Below, piece after piece: positions 31,289-40,407 of a DNA stretch of 64,000 nt. The translations under genes and the position numbers were made by a program. This DNA is from Pseudomonas putida (GTDB lineage: Bacteria > Pseudomonadota > Gammaproteobacteria > Pseudomonadales > Pseudomonadaceae). Under the pieces are notes generated by a model. It had not been told where the DNA came from. It made no database searches and was given only the letters and a program-made list of their open reading frames with translations. Numbering within the stretch: position 1 is the stretch's first letter; each line of letters starts with the position of its first letter. Where the stretch lies: assembly GCF_005080685.1 (NCBI RefSeq), contig NZ_CP039371.1:6138001-6202000 (forward strand), given 5' to 3'.

Positions 31289-31453
31289 TCATAGCCCCCT
31301 GGGGTTATCCAAAAATTTTCTAACGGAAAATGTGACTTTTCCGGCGCAGGCCGACGTACGGCAACATGACAATCGACCAACGGATCAGAAATTGATCAAA
31401 AAGCTGTTATAAAGTTGCGCGCCCAACACACAACATTCATAAGAGCTTCATCT

Positions 31454-32080
31454 ATGCCGCCTTTGTTCAAGACATGGCTGACCCTCTGCCTATTATTGCC
31501 CCTGGCCGCCCACGCCACCAACCGTGAGCAACGCCTTCCCAACGGGTTTACCGGCTATACCACCAACGCTGCGGTGAAACACGCCCCGGTCAAGCACACC
31601 ACGCTGCGTGCCCGCCCGAGCAACGGTGCCAGCAGTCACGGCTTGCCGGTGGCCTCGATGTCGCCGAAACAGAGCAGCGACGTCCTCAGCCGCGCCGTCA
31701 ACGTGCTCGGCACCCCCTATCGCTGGGGCGGCAGCAGCCCGAAGAAGGGCTTCGACTGCAGCGGCCTGGTGAAGTACGCCTTCAACGACGTGGCCGATGT
31801 CGACCTGCCGCGTACCTCCAATGCCATGGCCCAGGGTCACGGCATCAAGGTGGCGCAAGGCGACCTCAAGCCTGGCGACCTGATCTTCTTCAACATCAAG
31901 AGCCGTCGCGTCAACCACGTGGCCATCTACCTGGGTAACGACCGCTTCATCCACGCCCCGCGCCGCGGCAAGCGGGTGAGCATCGATAACCTGAGCAAGC
32001 CTTACTGGCAGAAGCATTACGTAGTGGCCAAGCGCGTACTGCCCAAGGACCAGCAGCAACTGAACCTGGCCAAGCGCTGA
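31454..32080 (+). CDS. NlpC/P60 (C40) peptidoglycan hydrolase, secreted
   Basis: 208 aa from the ATG at 31454 (MPPLFKTWLTLCLLLPLAAHA, signal peptide 1-21); an ATG 13 codons earlier lacks a better site. The catalytic Cys is in FDCSGLVKYAF, the catalytic His in VNHVAIYLG, and the third residue His in FIHAPRRGKRV, preceded by LGTPYRWGGSSP. Related to E. coli MepS/NlpC endopeptidases that cut stem-peptide cross-links. No lipobox Cys, so it is probably soluble in the periplasm. Confidence 0.92.
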   Translation: MPPLFKTWLTLCLLLPLAAHATNREQRLPNGFTGYTTNAAVKHAPVKHTTLRARPSNGASSHGLPVASMSPKQSSDVLSRAVNVLGTPYRWGGSSPKKGFDCSGLVKYAFNDVADVDLPRTSNAMAQGHGIKVAQGDLKPGDLIFFNIKSRRVNHVAIYLGNDRFIHAPRRGKRVSIDNLSKPYWQKHYVVAKRVLPKDQQQLNLAKR

Positions 32081-32100
32081 TCAGATCGGCGCTTTTCCCT

Positions 32101-32130
32101 GCCGAGCTCTTCGCGGCTCGGCGCGAAGAG
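32101..32130. terminator. Overlapping alternative hairpins between convergent genes
   Basis: GCCGAGC/GCTCGGC (32101-32107 with 32116-32122) and CTCTTCGCG/CGCGAAGAG (32107-32115 with 32122-32130) share bases, so only one can form at a time. There is no T-run. It lies between the NlpC/P60 gene and the pilT-like gene. Confidence 0.5.
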
Positions 32131-32144
32131 GCCCGAACAAAACG

Positions 32145-33143
32145 CTATAGGTCACCGATCGAACCTTTCGCCTTCAGCTCCCGCAACGCTCCCTCCATCG
32201 TCCGCATCCCCTCGGCACCCCCTGCCTGCATCACCGAACACAGCTGCGCCATGCGCCCCTCGCGAATCAGGTTGCGCACCGCCGGCGTCGCCATCAGCAC
32301 CTCCCTGGCTGCCACACGTCCGCCACCGACACGCTTGACCAGCACCTGCGCCACCACCATGCGCAGTGAGTCGGCCAGCATCGCCCGCACCAGGGGCTTT
32401 TCTTCGGCGCCGAACACTTCCACCAGGCGGTCGAGGCTGCTGGCTGCCGACCGCGTGTGCACCGTGGCCAGCACCAGATGCCCGGTCTCCGCCGCCCGCA
32501 ACGCCAGGCGTATGGTCTCCAGGTCCCGCAGTTCGCCAATCATGATCACATCCGGATCCTGGCGCAGGGCACTGCGCAGACCCTGGGAAAAGTCCCGGCA
32601 GTGACGGCCGATTTCCCGCTGAGTCACCAGACTGCGCTCAGCCTTGTGGATAACTTCGATGGGGTCTTCCAGCGTGACGATATGCAGCGCACGCTGGCGA
32701 CCGAGCTGCTGCAGCAGTGCAGCCAGAGTGCTGGATTTGCCGCTGCCGGTCGGGCCGCCGACCAGGATCAGGCCATCGGTGTATCCGGCAACAGCTCGAT
32801 ACACTTCTTCCAGGTCGAGTTCGGCGAGGCTGGCAATGGCATTCGGCACCAGGCGCATCGTGGCCGCCGCACCGCGCAACTGGCGGTACAGGTTCACGCG
32901 AAAACGCCCGAGTATCGGCAGCTCCAATGCCAGGTCCAGGTCCTCGCCTTGCAGCCAGCGCTGCTGCTGGCCAGGGTCCAGCCATTGCGCCAAGGCATCG
33001 TCCAGCATCGCCGGCTTCAGGCTCGGCAGCTCCAGGCGTCGCAGCTCGCCCTCGCAGCGCAGCATCGGTATCTCGCCCACGGCCAGGTGCAGGTCACTCG
33101 CGCCTGCTTCCACAGCCAGGGCCAACAGGTCGGTCACATCCAT
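32145..33143 (-). CDS. PilT/PilU-type retraction ATPase
   Basis: 332 aa from the ATG at 33143 (MDVTDLLALAVEAGASDLHL). The PAS-like N-domain ends in ASDLHL; Walker A is GGPTGSGKSSTLAAL (~129-143), the Asp box has THLEDPIE-like VTLEDPIEVIHKAE, and Walker B is DPDVIMIGELRDLETI followed by His-box TGHLVLATVHTRSA. It hydrolyses ATP to depolymerise type IV pili. It is separated from pilMNOPQ by 12 kb and divergent from yggS, as in other pseudomonads. Assignment to PilT rather than PilU is likely but not certain. Confidence 0.88.
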   Translation of the reverse strand: MDVTDLLALAVEAGASDLHLAVGEIPMLRCEGELRRLELPSLKPAMLDDALAQWLDPGQQQRWLQGEDLDLALELPILGRFRVNLYRQLRGAAATMRLVPNAIASLAELDLEEVYRAVAGYTDGLILVGGPTGSGKSSTLAALLQQLGRQRALHIVTLEDPIEVIHKAERSLVTQREIGRHCRDFSQGLRSALRQDPDVIMIGELRDLETIRLALRAAETGHLVLATVHTRSAASSLDRLVEVFGAEEKPLVRAMLADSLRMVVAQVLVKRVGGGRVAAREVLMATPAVRNLIREGRMAQLCSVMQAGGAEGMRTMEGALRELKAKGSIGDL

Positions 33144-33208
33144 GAGACTCCCCAAAGACCATCAAGCAGGTAGAATGCCGCAGACCCCTGAGCCGCCGGC
33201 ATCGATCC

Positions 33209-33895
33209 ATGTCCACCATAGCAGACAACCTTTCCGCCCTCGCCGCCCGCATCGACAGCGCCGCCAAGGCTGCCGGCCGCGCCCCTGCGAGCATCCAGTT
33301 GCTGGCGGTGAGCAAGACCAAGCCCGCCAGCGCGATCCGCGAGATCCACGCCGCCGGCGTGCGCGACGTGGGTGAAAACTACCTCCAGGAAGCACTGGCC
33401 AAGCAGCAGGAACTCACCGACCTGCCCTTGATCTGGCACTTCATCGGCCCCATCCAGTCGAACAAGACCAAAGCCATCGCCGAACATTTCGACTGGGTAC
33501 ATTCCGTGGACCGCCTGAAGATCGCCCAACGCCTGTCCGAACAGCGCCCTGCTGGCCTGCCACCGCTGAACATCTGCCTGCAGGTGAACGTCAGCGGCGA
33601 AGACAGCAAGTCCGGCTGCGCCCCGGCAGATCTGCCGGGCCTGGCCCAGGCCGTTGCGGCCCTGCCCAACCTGCGCCTGCGCGGGCTGATGGCGATCCCC
33701 GAACCGACCGACGACCGCGCCGCCCAGGAAACCGCCTTTGCCACCGTGCGCCAGTTGCGCGATGACCTGGGCCTTGGCCTGGACACCCTGTCGATGGGCA
33801 TGAGCCACGACCTGGAAGCGGCGATTGCCCAAGGCGCGACCTGGGTCCGTATCGGCACTGCCCTGTTCGGTGCGCGCGACTACGGAGCTCACTGA
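33209..33895 (+). CDS. yggS: PLP homeostasis protein (YggS/PLPBP family)
   Basis: 228 aa alanine-racemase-like barrel without a second domain. The PLP-binding Lys is in LLAVSKTKPASAI (~35), with HFIGPIQSNKTKAI and the phosphate-binding SMGMSHDLEAAI and VRIGTALFG. It buffers pyridoxal phosphate in the cytosol. A TAGAAT hexamer at 33171-33176, 33 nt before the ATG, is a likely -10. It begins the yggS-proC-yggT run. Confidence 0.95.
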   Translation: MSTIADNLSALAARIDSAAKAAGRAPASIQLLAVSKTKPASAIREIHAAGVRDVGENYLQEALAKQQELTDLPLIWHFIGPIQSNKTKAIAEHFDWVHSVDRLKIAQRLSEQRPAGLPPLNICLQVNVSGEDSKSGCAPADLPGLAQAVAALPNLRLRGLMAIPEPTDDRAAQETAFATVRQLRDDLGLGLDTLSMGMSHDLEAAIAQGATWVRIGTALFGARDYGAH

Positions 33896-33933
33896 TTACA
33901 TGCTTTACTCACTCTTTCCCTCAAGGACCTGAC

Positions 33934-34752
33934 ATGAGCAAGACTCGTATCGCCTTTATCGGCGCCGGCAACATGGCCGCCAGTCTGATCGGTGGCCTGC
34001 GTGCCCAGGGCCTGGACGCTTCGCAGATCACCGCCAGCGACCCAGGCGCCGACACGCGTAGCCGCGTCCATGCCGAGCACGGTATCGAGGTGTTCGAAGA
34101 CAACGCCGAGGCTGTCGCCGCTGCCGATGTGATCGTGCTGGCGGTCAAGCCACAGGTAATGAAGGCCGTGTGCCAAGCGCTGCAGCCCAGCTTGCAGGAC
34201 GGCCAGCTGATCGTATCGATCGCCGCCGGCATCACCTGCGCCAGCCTGCAAGCCTGGCTCGGTGCCCGCCCGGTGGTGCGTTGCATGCCCAATACCCCGG
34301 CGCTGTTGCGCGAAGGCGTCAGCGGCCTGTACGCCACCCTTGAGGTGACCGACGCCCAACGCCAACAGGCCGAACAGCTGCTGTCGGCTGTCGGTACCGC
34401 CGTGTGGTTGGAACAAGAACAGCAACTGGATGCCGTCACCGCCGTTTCCGGCAGTGGCCCGGCGTACTTCTTCCTGCTGATCGAGGCCATGACCGCCGCT
34501 GGCGAAAAGCTCGGCCTGCCACGCGAAACCGCCTCCCAACTGACCCTGCAAACCGCCCTGGGCGCTGCGCGCATGGCTGTTTCCAGCGACGTCGACGCTG
34601 CCGAGCTGCGCCGCCGCGTGACCTCGCCTGCAGGCACCACGGAAGCGGCGATCACGTCGTTCCAGGGCAACGCTTTCGAGGCGATCGTCGAGCAGGCGCT
34701 GCAGGCTGCGGCCACGCGCTCTGCCGAACTTGCCGAACAACTGGGCAAATAA
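33934..34752 (+). CDS. proC: Pyrroline-5-carboxylate reductase
   Basis: 272 aa. NADPH-binding IAFIGAGNMAASLIGGL at the N-terminus and the signature VTAVSGSGPAYFFLLIEAM (~166-184), RRRVTSPAGTTEAAI near the C-terminus. Last step of proline synthesis. 38 nt after yggS, which can influence proC-related metabolism. Confidence 0.97.
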   Translation: MSKTRIAFIGAGNMAASLIGGLRAQGLDASQITASDPGADTRSRVHAEHGIEVFEDNAEAVAAADVIVLAVKPQVMKAVCQALQPSLQDGQLIVSIAAGITCASLQAWLGARPVVRCMPNTPALLREGVSGLYATLEVTDAQRQQAEQLLSAVGTAVWLEQEQQLDAVTAVSGSGPAYFFLLIEAMTAAGEKLGLPRETASQLTLQTALGAARMAVSSDVDAAELRRRVTSPAGTTEAAITSFQGNAFEAIVEQALQAAATRSAELAEQLGK

Positions 34753-34762
34753 GGAGTTCTTG

Positions 34763-35353
34763 ATGAATGCACTGTCCGGCGCCGCGATCTTCGTGGTGCA
34801 AACCCTGGTCAGCCTGTACCTGGTGATCGTCCTGCTGCGCTTCGTGCTGCAACTGGTCAAGGCCAACTTCTACAACCCGCTGAGCCAGTTCGCGGTGCGT
34901 GCCACGCAGCCGCTGCTCAAGCCGATCCGCCGGATCATCCCCAGCATCGGCGGGCTGGACACCTCTTCGCTGCTGCTCGCCATCGTCATCCAGGCGCTGC
35001 TGATGGCCTTCGTGCTGATGCTCACCTACGGCGTGTTCGGCGATGTGCTGCACCTGCTGCTGTGGGCCATCATCGGCGTTACGTCGTTGTTCCTGAAGAT
35101 CTTCTGGGTGGCGATGATCGTCATGGTGATCGTCTCCTGGGTCGCGCCCAACAGCCACAACCCGGCTGCCGAACTGGCCTACCAGATCGCGGAACCTGTG
35201 CTCGCGCCCTTCCGCCGCCTGGTGCCGAACCTCGGCGGCCTGGATATTTCGCCGATCTTCGCCTTCATCGCCATCCAGGTGATCCAGTCGTTCGTCATGC
35301 CGCCGCTGGCCGCCTATGCCGGCATGCCGCAAGAACTGTGGCGGATGATCTGA
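34763..35353 (+). CDS. YggT family integral membrane protein
   Basis: 196 aa from the ATG at 34763, with AAGGAG 6 nt upstream and 10 nt after proC. Two copies of the YggT unit (each a hydrophobic pair with an amphipathic NP-x-x-x-x-A region: FYNPLSQFAVRATQPLLKPI and HNPAAELAYQIAEPVLAPF). The role is unclear; relatives are implicated in osmotic stress and membrane organisation. Confidence 0.92.
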   Translation: MNALSGAAIFVVQTLVSLYLVIVLLRFVLQLVKANFYNPLSQFAVRATQPLLKPIRRIIPSIGGLDTSSLLLAIVIQALLMAFVLMLTYGVFGDVLHLLLWAIIGVTSLFLKIFWVAMIVMVIVSWVAPNSHNPAAELAYQIAEPVLAPFRRLVPNLGGLDISPIFAFIAIQVIQSFVMPPLAAYAGMPQELWRMI

Positions 35354-35374
35354 CCCCGGTCAGCGCTCGTTGAG

Positions 35375-35404
35375 CCCAGCGGCAAGCCTTTGCTTGCCGC
35401 TGGG
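35375..35404. terminator. 13-bp hairpin between yggT and metX
   Basis: CCCAGCGGCAAGC (35375-35387) and GCTTGCCGCTGGG (35392-35404) pair perfectly with a CTTT loop, 47 nt before the metX start. No T-run follows (GGTAGCGCTC). It may end the proC transcript or act in the metX leader. Confidence 0.6.
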
Positions 35405-35451
35405 GGTAGCGCTCTTTAGACTTACGCCTCCGTCAAGCGTGAGCAGGGTCG

Positions 35452-36591
35452 ATGTCCACTGTCCTTCCCGAAGATTCCGTCGGTCTGGTGACCCCGCAGG
35501 TCGCCCGGTTCGACGAGCCCCTGGCCCTGGCCTGTGGCCGTTCCCTGGCCAGCTACGAGCTGGTCTACGAAACCTATGGCACCCTGAACGCCCGTGCGAG
35601 CAATGCCGTGCTGATCTGCCATGCCCTGTCCGGCCACCACCATGCCGCCGGCTACCACGCGGCCACCGACCGCAAGCCGGGCTGGTGGGACAGCTGCATC
35701 GGCCCGGGCAAGCCGATCGATACCAACCGTTTCTTCGTGGTGAGCCTGAACAACCTCGGTGGCTGCAATGGCAGCACCGGCCCGAGCAGCCTCAACCCGG
35801 CCACCGGCAAGCCCTATGGCGCCGACTTTCCGGTACTGACCGTGGAGGACTGGGTGCACAGCCAGGTGCGCCTGGCCGATCGCCTCGGTATCGGCCAATG
35901 GGCCGCCGTGGTCGGCGGCAGTCTCGGCGGCATGCAGGCGCTGCAATGGACCATCACCTACCCCGAGCGTGTCCGCCATTGCGTCGACATCGCCTCGGCG
36001 CCGAAGCTTTCAGCGCAGAACATCGCCTTCAACGAAGTGGCGCGCCAGGCCATCCTCACCGACCCCGAATTCCACGGCGGCTCGTTCCAGGACCAGGGCG
36101 TGATCCCCAAGCGCGGGCTGATGCTGGCGCGCATGGTCGGCCACATCACCTACCTGTCCGACGACTCGATGGGTGAGAAATTCGGCCGCGAGCTCAAGAG
36201 CGACAAGCTCAACTACGACTTCCACAGCGTCGAATTCCAGGTCGAAAGCTACCTGCGCTACCAAGGCGAGGAGTTTTCCGGGCGGTTCGATGCCAACACC
36301 TACCTGCTGATGACCAAGGCTCTGGACTACTTCGACCCGGCCGCAGCCCAGGGCGGCGACCTGGCCGCCACCCTGGCCCACGTCAAGGCGGACTACTGCA
36401 TCATGTCGTTCACCACCGACTGGCGCTTCTCGCCGGCCCGCTCGCGGGAAATCGTCGATGCCCTGATGGCCGCGCGCAAGAACGTCTGCTACCTGGAAAT
36501 CGACTCGCCGTACGGCCACGATGCCTTCCTGATCCCCACGCCTCGCTACGTGCAGGGTTTCTCGAACTACATGAACCGCATCGCCATCTGA
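35452..36591 (+). CDS. metX: Homoserine O-acyltransferase (MetX)
   Basis: 379 aa alpha/beta-hydrolase fold. The nucleophile Ser is in [14 protein letters not shown] (~144-157), and the Asp/His pair lies in the C-terminal part, the His in [10 protein letters not shown]. It acylates homoserine to start methionine synthesis. Many pseudomonad MetX enzymes use succinyl-CoA despite the acetyltransferase name, so the donor is uncertain. metW follows by 7 nt, the conserved pair. Confidence 0.96.
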   Translation: MSTVLPEDSVGLVTPQVARFDEPLALACGRSLASYELVYETYGTLNARASNAVLICHALSGHHHAAGYHAATDRKPGWWDSCIGPGKPIDTNRFFVVSLNNLGGCNGSTGPSSLNPATGKPYGADFPVLTVEDWVHSQVRLADRLGIGQWAAVVGGSLGGMQALQWTITYPERVRHCVDIASAPKLSAQNIAFNEVARQAILTDPEFHGGSFQDQGVIPKRGLMLARMVGHITYLSDDSMGEKFGRELKSDKLNYDFHSVEFQVESYLRYQGEEFSGRFDANTYLLMTKALDYFDPAAAQGGDLAATLAHVKADYCIMSFTTDWRFSPARSREIVDALMAARKNVCYLEIDSPYGHDAFLIPTPRYVQGFSNYMNRIAI

Positions 36592-36598
36592 GGACAGC

Positions 36599-37219
36599 AT
36601 GAGAGCCGATCTGGAAATCATCCACGACTGGATCCCCGCCGGCAGCCGGGTACTCGACCTGGGCTGCGGCAACGGCGAGCTGCTGGCTTCGCTGCGTGAC
36701 CGCAAGCAGGTCAGCGGCTACGGCCTGGAGATCGACCCCGACAACATCGCCGCGTGCGTGGCCAAGGGCGTCAACGTCATCGAGCAGGACCTGGACAAAG
36801 GCCTGGGCAACTTCGCCAGCAACAGTTTCGACGTGGTGATCATGACCCAGGCCCTGCAGGCCGTTGAATACCCCGATCGCATTCTCGACGAAATGCTGCG
36901 TGTCGGGCGCCAGTGCATCATCACCTTCCCCAACTTCGGCCATTGGCGCTGCCGCTGGTACCTGGCGACCAAAGGCCGCATGCCGGTTTCGGACTTCATG
37001 CCGTATACCTGGTACAACACGCCCAACATCCATTTCTGCACCTTCGCCGACTTCGAAGAGCTGTGCCACGAGCGCCATGCCAAGGTCCTCGACCGCCTGG
37101 CTGTCGATCACTTGCACCGCAACGGGTGGGGCGGGCGGCTTTGGCCTAATCTTCTAGGTGAAATCGGCATCTACCGCGTCAGCAGCCCAGGCCTGCAGGA
37201 GCATCAGCTCGCGGTCTGA
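36599..37219 (+). CDS. metW: Methionine biosynthesis protein MetW
   Basis: 206 aa, Class I methyltransferase-like fold with the SAM motif RVLDLGCGNGELLASL near residue 17. MetW partners with MetX in many proteobacteria and is needed for full homoserine acylation; no methyl acceptor is established. 7 nt after metX, so cotranscribed. Confidence 0.95.
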   Translation: MRADLEIIHDWIPAGSRVLDLGCGNGELLASLRDRKQVSGYGLEIDPDNIAACVAKGVNVIEQDLDKGLGNFASNSFDVVIMTQALQAVEYPDRILDEMLRVGRQCIITFPNFGHWRCRWYLATKGRMPVSDFMPYTWYNTPNIHFCTFADFEELCHERHAKVLDRLAVDHLHRNGWGGRLWPNLLGEIGIYRVSSPGLQEHQLAV

Positions 37220-37241
37220 CGCCCACCGGAGGACTCGCACC

Positions 37242-37676
37242 ATGCGTCGCCTAGCCCTGTTCCTGATCAGCCTGTGCCTGGCCCTGCCAGCCCTGGCGGC
37301 CGACGCCGCCCGCCCCGAGCGCAAGGAAGTGTTCGGCGATGTGACGATCCACTACAGCGCCTTTACCTCCAGCATGCTGCAACCAGACATTGCCGCTGCC
37401 ACCGGGCTGATCCGCAGCAAGAACCAGGGCGTGCTCAACATCGCCGTGCTCAAGACCGGGAAGCCAAGCATGGCGGTGGTCAGCGGCACGGTGAAGGACC
37501 TTACCGGGCGCAGCAGCCCGTTGTCGTTCAAGCAGATAACCGACCAGGGCGCGGTGTACTACATCGCCCAGTTCAAGATCGAACAGGCCGAGACCCTGAC
37601 CTTCGACCTGAACGTCGAAACCGGCGGCATCAGCCATCCACTCAGTTTCAACCAGGAAGTGTTCCCAGGCGAATGA
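37242..37676 (+). CDS. DUF4426 periplasmic protein
   Basis: 144 aa from the ATG at 37242, which has CGGAGG 9 nt upstream; the longer frame starts inside metW and is rejected. Signal peptide 1-21 ([18 protein letters not shown]). The rest is beta-rich ([36 protein letters not shown]). Function unknown; the constant position between metW and rdgB is the only clue. The stop overlaps the rdgB start by 4 nt. Confidence 0.88.
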   Translation: MRRLALFLISLCLALPALAADAARPERKEVFGDVTIHYSAFTSSMLQPDIAAATGLIRSKNQGVLNIAVLKTGKPSMAVVSGTVKDLTGRSSPLSFKQITDQGAVYYIAQFKIEQAETLTFDLNVETGGISHPLSFNQEVFPGE

Positions 37677-38269
37677 TGAATTTCCAGCAACTCGTATTGG
37701 CCAGCCACAACGCCGGCAAACTCAAGGAACTCCAGGCCATGCTCGGCGCCTCGGTGCAGTTGCGCTCGATCGGCGAGTTCAGCCAGGTCGAGCCCGAGGA
37801 AACCGGCCTGTCGTTCGTCGAGAACGCCATCCTCAAGGCGCGTAATGCCGCGCGTATCTCCGGGTTGCCGGCGCTGGCCGACGACTCGGGCCTGGCGGTG
37901 GACTTCCTCGGCGGTGCCCCCGGCATCTACTCGGCACGCTATGCCGATGGCAAGGGCGATGCGGCGAACAACGCCAAGCTGCTCGAAGCCCTCAAGGACG
38001 TGCCCGAGGCCGAACGTGGCGCACAGTTCGTCTGTGTGCTGGCCCTGGTTCGGCATGCCGACGACCCACTGCCGATCCTCTGCGAAGGCCTGTGGCATGG
38101 GCGCATCCTGTTCCAGGCCAGCGGTGAGCATGGCTTCGGCTACGACCCGCTGTTCTGGGTGCCGGAGCGCGACTGCTCGAGCGCCGACCTCGCCCCTGTG
38201 GACAAGAATCAGCTCAGCCACCGCGCCCGCGCCATGGCGCTGCTGCGTAAACGTCTGGGCCTGGCATGA
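37673..38269 (+). CDS. rdgB: dITP/XTP pyrophosphatase (RdgB/HAM1)
   Basis: 198 aa from the ATG at 37673 (a second in-frame ATG follows directly). [12 protein letters not shown] at the N-terminus binds the nucleotide phosphates and [10 protein letters not shown] holds the metal ligands; [14 protein letters not shown] and [11 protein letters not shown] complete the signature. It removes deaminated purine triphosphates from the nucleotide pool. Overlaps both neighbours by 4 nt. Confidence 0.96.
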   Translation: MMNFQQLVLASHNAGKLKELQAMLGASVQLRSIGEFSQVEPEETGLSFVENAILKARNAARISGLPALADDSGLAVDFLGGAPGIYSARYADGKGDAANNAKLLEALKDVPEAERGAQFVCVLALVRHADDPLPILCEGLWHGRILFQASGEHGFGYDPLFWVPERDCSSADLAPVDKNQLSHRARAMALLRKRLGLA

Positions 38270-39441
38270 TCGAAACGTTGTCCCAGCCAGGCGCGACAGG
38301 CCTTTCCAGCCTGCCGCCGCTGGCGCTGTACATCCACATCCCATGGTGCGTGCGCAAGTGCCCCTACTGCGACTTCAACTCCCACGCCGCCGGGCCTGAG
38401 TTGCCGGAAGAGGCCTACGTCGATGCCTTGCTGACCGACCTCGACCAGGAGCTGCCCGCCGTGCAGGGCAGGCCGATCACGTCGATCTTCTTCGGCGGCG
38501 GCACCCCGAGCCTGTTCAGCGCCAACGCGCTGGGGCGGTTGCTGCGCGGCGTGGAGCAACGCATCCCGTTCACTGCAGATATCGAGATCACCCTCGAGGC
38601 CAACCCCGGTACGTTCGAGCAGGAGAAGTTCAAGGCCTACCGGCAGACCGGCATCAATCGCCTGTCGATCGGCGTGCAGAGCTTCCAGCCTGCCAAGCTG
38701 CAGGCGCTGGGGCGCATCCACAACGGCGATGAAGCGATCCGCGCCGCCGCCATGGCCCGCGCCGCCGGCTTCGACAACTTCAACATGGACTTGATGCACG
38801 GCCTGCCCGACCAGTCTCTGGACGATGCCCTGGGCGATTTGCGCCAAGCCATCGACCTGGGGCCTATGCACCTGTCCTGGTACCAGCTGACGGTGGAGCC
38901 GAACACGGTGTTCTGGAACCAGCCGCCGGAGTTGCCCGAGGACGATATCCTCTGGGACATCCAGGAAGCCGGCCAGGCCCTGATGGCGGCAAACGGCTTC
39001 AGGCAGTACGAAGTGTCGGCCTACGCCCAGGCAGGGCGCGCCGCGCGGCACAACCTCAATTACTGGCGCTTCGGCGATTTCATCGGCATCGGCGCGGGCG
39101 CTCACGGCAAACTGACCTTCGCCGATGGTCGAATCCTGCGCACCTGGAAGACCCGCCTGCCCAAGGATTACCTGAACCTCGCCAAACCGTTCAAGGCCGG
39201 CGAGAAGCTGCTGCCAGTCGACGAGTTGCCGTTCGAATTCCTGATGAACGCCCTACGCCTGACCGAAGGCGTGGAGGCCGAGCTGTTCACCCAACGCACC
39301 GGCCTGCCCCTGGCGCAGCTTGCCGAGGCGAGGCGTGCGGCCGAACAAAAGGGCCTTTTGCAGGTCGAACCGGATCGGCTGGTGGCGACACCGCGCGGCC
39401 AGTTGTTCCTCAACGACCTGCTGCAGTATTTCTTGACCTAA
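38266..39441 (+). CDS. hemW: Radical SAM heme chaperone HemW
   Basis: 391 aa. [19 protein letters not shown] carries the CxxxCxxC [4Fe-4S]/SAM motif, whose PYC-DF form is typical of Hem[14 protein letters not shown] and the HemN C-terminal domain follow. Often mislabelled coproporphyrinogen III oxidase; HemW lacks that activity and hands heme to respiratory proteins. Cotranscribed with rdgB by ATGA overlap. Confidence 0.94.
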   Translation: MIETLSQPGATGLSSLPPLALYIHIPWCVRKCPYCDFNSHAAGPELPEEAYVDALLTDLDQELPAVQGRPITSIFFGGGTPSLFSANALGRLLRGVEQRIPFTADIEITLEANPGTFEQEKFKAYRQTGINRLSIGVQSFQPAKLQALGRIHNGDEAIRAAAMARAAGFDNFNMDLMHGLPDQSLDDALGDLRQAIDLGPMHLSWYQLTVEPNTVFWNQPPELPEDDILWDIQEAGQALMAANGFRQYEVSAYAQAGRAARHNLNYWRFGDFIGIGAGAHGKLTFADGRILRTWKTRLPKDYLNLAKPFKAGEKLLPVDELPFEFLMNALRLTEGVEAELFTQRTGLPLAQLAEARRAAEQKGLLQVEPDRLVATPRGQLFLNDLLQYFLT

Positions 39442-39450
39442 GGATGACCC

Positions 39451-39777
39451 ATGGATCTGGTACTTGACCTGCTCGCGACGGTTTCCCGCTGGAGCCGCAG
39501 CAACCTCTCGGAAATTTCCCTGGCCTTGGTCGGCTGCCTGCTGGTGCTGTTCGGCACCGACATAAAGGGCTGGGTGGAACAACGCCTCGGCGGCCTGGCA
39601 GGCGCATTGCGCGTGCCGTTCATGGCGCTGCTGGTGATGATCGGCAGTGGGGCCGCGCTGATCTATGCCACGCCATGGGTGGTGAAGGGACTGGGACAGT
39701 TCAACAACTATGCGCTGGCACCGGTGTTGCTGGTGGTGCTGGTGTTGATTGGCGTGGTGGCGGATCGCCGGGGTTAA
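39451..39777 (+). CDS. DUF3392 membrane protein
   Basis: 108 aa with three hydrophobic segments (ISLALVGCLLVLFG, VPFMALLVMIGSGAALIYA, YALAPVLLVVLVLIGVVA). Unknown function. 9 nt after hemW and the last gene of the metX-to-hemW run; a 10-bp GC hairpin follows. Confidence 0.87.
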   Translation: MDLVLDLLATVSRWSRSNLSEISLALVGCLLVLFGTDIKGWVEQRLGGLAGALRVPFMALLVMIGSGAALIYATPWVVKGLGQFNNYALAPVLLVVLVLIGVVADRRG

Positions 39778-39788
39778 GGCTGCTAGAA

Positions 39789-39812
39789 GCTGCCCCGGAA
39801 GACCGGGGCAGC
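39789..39812. terminator. GC hairpin shared by DUF3392 and small ORF
   Basis: GCTGCCCCGG (39789-39798) pairs perfectly with CCGGGGCAGC (39803-39812) around a 4-nt loop. On the minus strand TTCTAG follows, 20 nt past the small ORF stop. Confidence 0.6.
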
Positions 39813-39831
39813 CCAACCACCTGACTAGCCC

Positions 39832-39942
39832 TTACTGGGCGTCATCGAAGTGATCGCGCATGAAGTCTCGAGCGGTCTTGAACACAGTCAAGATTCGGAC
39901 GAGCTTCCAGACGCGGCTCAGCGTACCAAGCAAACGCTTCAT
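39832..39942 (-). CDS. Small basic amphipathic protein, 36 aa
   Basis: 36 codons, below the usual ORF length cut-off. The ATG at 39942 has an excellent ribosome-binding site (GGAGG, 9-nt spacing on the minus strand). The protein starts MKRLLGTLSRVWKLVRI and continues LTVFKTARDFMRDHFDDAQ: a hydrophobic/basic pattern that would form an amphipathic helix, then an acidic tail. The stop is followed after 20 nt by a 10-bp hairpin. It stands alone between hemW-DUF3392 and trmB. No family was recognised; possible membrane-associated regulator or type I-like peptide, unproven. Confidence 0.6.
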   Translation of the reverse strand: MKRLLGTLSRVWKLVRILTVFKTARDFMRDHFDDAQ

Positions 39943-40324
39943 AAGCCTTGGCCTCCGTGTTGGCGGGCCAATCTTCCAGCATCTAACCGGTGCTTCGATG
40001 CCTTCGAAAACTGTGCAGAGTTCTCAGTGAAGTGGCCAGGTTGATGGCCCTTCGAAGAAATTCACCGGCATGGTTCTCAGGCCATGTCGAAGGGGCCGGA
40101 AAGCAGAATTCTTCTTCTAACCCGGCCCATCACTGAATTGACTCACACAGGAGCAAATCAATAGCACTCGGACTTTCCGGCCAAGGCTGTTAACCGCTTC
40201 GACACACGTGATGCCGGATATTTCCGCACATTGACCCTGCTGCTGAACGTGCTTATGATCTTGTGACTGTGTAGAGTTTTCAGTGAAGTCCCAGAGCGAT
40301 GGATACTCAGTCCTATCGCTCACA
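39943..40324. other. Intergenic region with a 24-nt direct repeat, no clear gene
   Basis: About 380 nt with lower GC than its neighbours. It contains a direct repeat: 40010-40033 and 40266-40289 agree at 22 of 24 positions (core CAGTGAAGT). Read on the minus strand both copies encode FTENS(A/T)Q, but no credible start with a ribosome-binding site covers either, so this may be a decayed element. Confidence 0.5.
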
Positions 40325-40358
40325 CAAAAAAACCGCCCTTTGAAAGGCGGTTTTTTTT
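40325..40358. terminator. Terminator after trmB
   Basis: CCGCC (40333-40337) and GGCGG (40346-40350) extended by A7/T8 pairing form a symmetrical intrinsic terminator, 50 nt past the trmB stop on the minus strand. Confidence 0.88.
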
Positions 40359-40407
40359 CGCCTGCATCGCGGCAGGCTACAGCGTTTCGAAAGGCCTGAT
40401 CAGCCGA

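Noticed and set aside
39850..40044. 64-codon plus-strand frame in the same gap
   Set aside because: Antisense to the better supported 36-codon ORF and without a ribosome-binding site.
40117..40323. 68-codon minus-strand frame in the hemW-trmB gap
   Set aside because: Its start is a GTG directly after a terminator T-run without a ribosome-binding site, and most of the chain resembles nothing; kept only as a direct-repeat observation.
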